Source of the DNA: Bacteroidales bacterium
GTDB taxonomy: Bacteria; Bacteroidota; Bacteroidia; Bacteroidales; UBA1715
Direction: 5' to 3'
Assembly: GCA_027858745.1 (NCBI GenBank)
Contig: JAQICB010000021.1
Location: forward strand, 1-48,084
DNA length: 48,084 nucleotides
This document shows, piece by piece, positions 47,940 to 48,084 of this stretch. A program made the position numbers and the translations under genes. The notes beneath the pieces were generated by a model that worked only from the letters and a program-made list of their open reading frames with translations, made no database searches and was not told the DNA's origin. Numbering within the stretch: position 1 is the first letter of the stretch; each line of letters starts with the position of its first letter.

Positions 47940-48058
47940 TAACCTGAGTTCGACGTGATTTTTCGAGTTCAGATTAGCTCCGCTGAGCTCGTCCTTTGTC
48001 CTCGGTTGATATAAAAAGCTGTTTATCAAGGCAAATTATTGAATAATAGCGAGCTATT
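47940..48058. repeat. Dispersed intergenic repeat, right copy (inverted relative to the left copy)
   Basis: Reverse complement of 1-119 with a single mismatch (base 47957). The first 35 nt form an imperfect RNA hairpin: AACCTGAGTTCGA (47941-47953) pairs with TCGAGTTCAGATT (47963-47975) at 12 of 13 positions, allowing two G-U pairs. It begins 15 nt after hisIE. Bases 48059-48084 beyond it show nothing recognisable. Confidence 0.9.
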
Positions 48059-48084
48059 GTGAAATAATTTAACGCAGAAAAACT

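Overview
The window is chromosomal DNA of a low-GC, free-living Bacteroidota bacterium. Four things point to this phylum: proteins with type IX secretion (T9SS) C-terminal sorting domains of both type A and type B, the gliding-motility ABC genes gldF/gldG, several Bacteroidota-type -7 promoter boxes (TAnnTTTG) just upstream of genes, and Bacteroidota-restricted families such as the DUF6702-like and PIF1/HTH proteins. The order within the phylum cannot be settled from this sequence. No transposase, integrase, phage gene or CRISPR array is visible.

Layout, left to right. 1-119 is a copy of a dispersed repeat whose near-perfect inverted copy lies at 47940-48058. Next come tRNA-Leu and tRNA-Gly (minus), then pyrD, a small membrane protein and a secreted GH5-like hydrolase (minus strand; order of transcription hydrolase, membrane protein, pyrD). 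4436-16387 encodes a 3983-residue T9SS surface protein with lamin-tail, CotH-kinase, cadherin-like and 22 bacterial Ig-like domains. A GH9 cellulase-type lipoprotein follows. The middle (18.5-26.1 kb) holds a DUF2795 protein, cobalamin adenosyltransferase, an SDR enzyme, a type-B T9SS protein coupled to a DUF6702-like protein, a DksA-type zinc finger protein and a PIF1-family helicase. Then gdhA, a Qnr-like pentapeptide protein, a LuxC-type acyl-CoA reductase, a pRiA4b ORF-3-like acidic protein, miaA and clpB.

From 34.0 kb onward everything is on the plus strand: two FKBP-type lipoprotein isomerases; a nucleotide-sugar set (ugd, UDP-xylose synthase, rmlA, rmlC, rmlD; no rmlB); a cation/proton antiporter; a Crp/Fnr regulator; pepD; gldF-gldG; and hisF-hisIE.

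The likely shared themes are cell-surface polysaccharide work and the envelope. The GH5-like enzyme, the giant adhesin-like CotH protein and the GH9 enzyme lie side by side and look like a surface polysaccharide binding and degradation locus. The type-B T9SS protein and GldF/GldG fit gliding, and the sugar-nucleotide genes would feed surface polysaccharide synthesis. The most unusual items are the giant protein, whose Ig array is built from a tandem duplication of a nine-domain block, and the structured intergenic repeat family that brackets the window.
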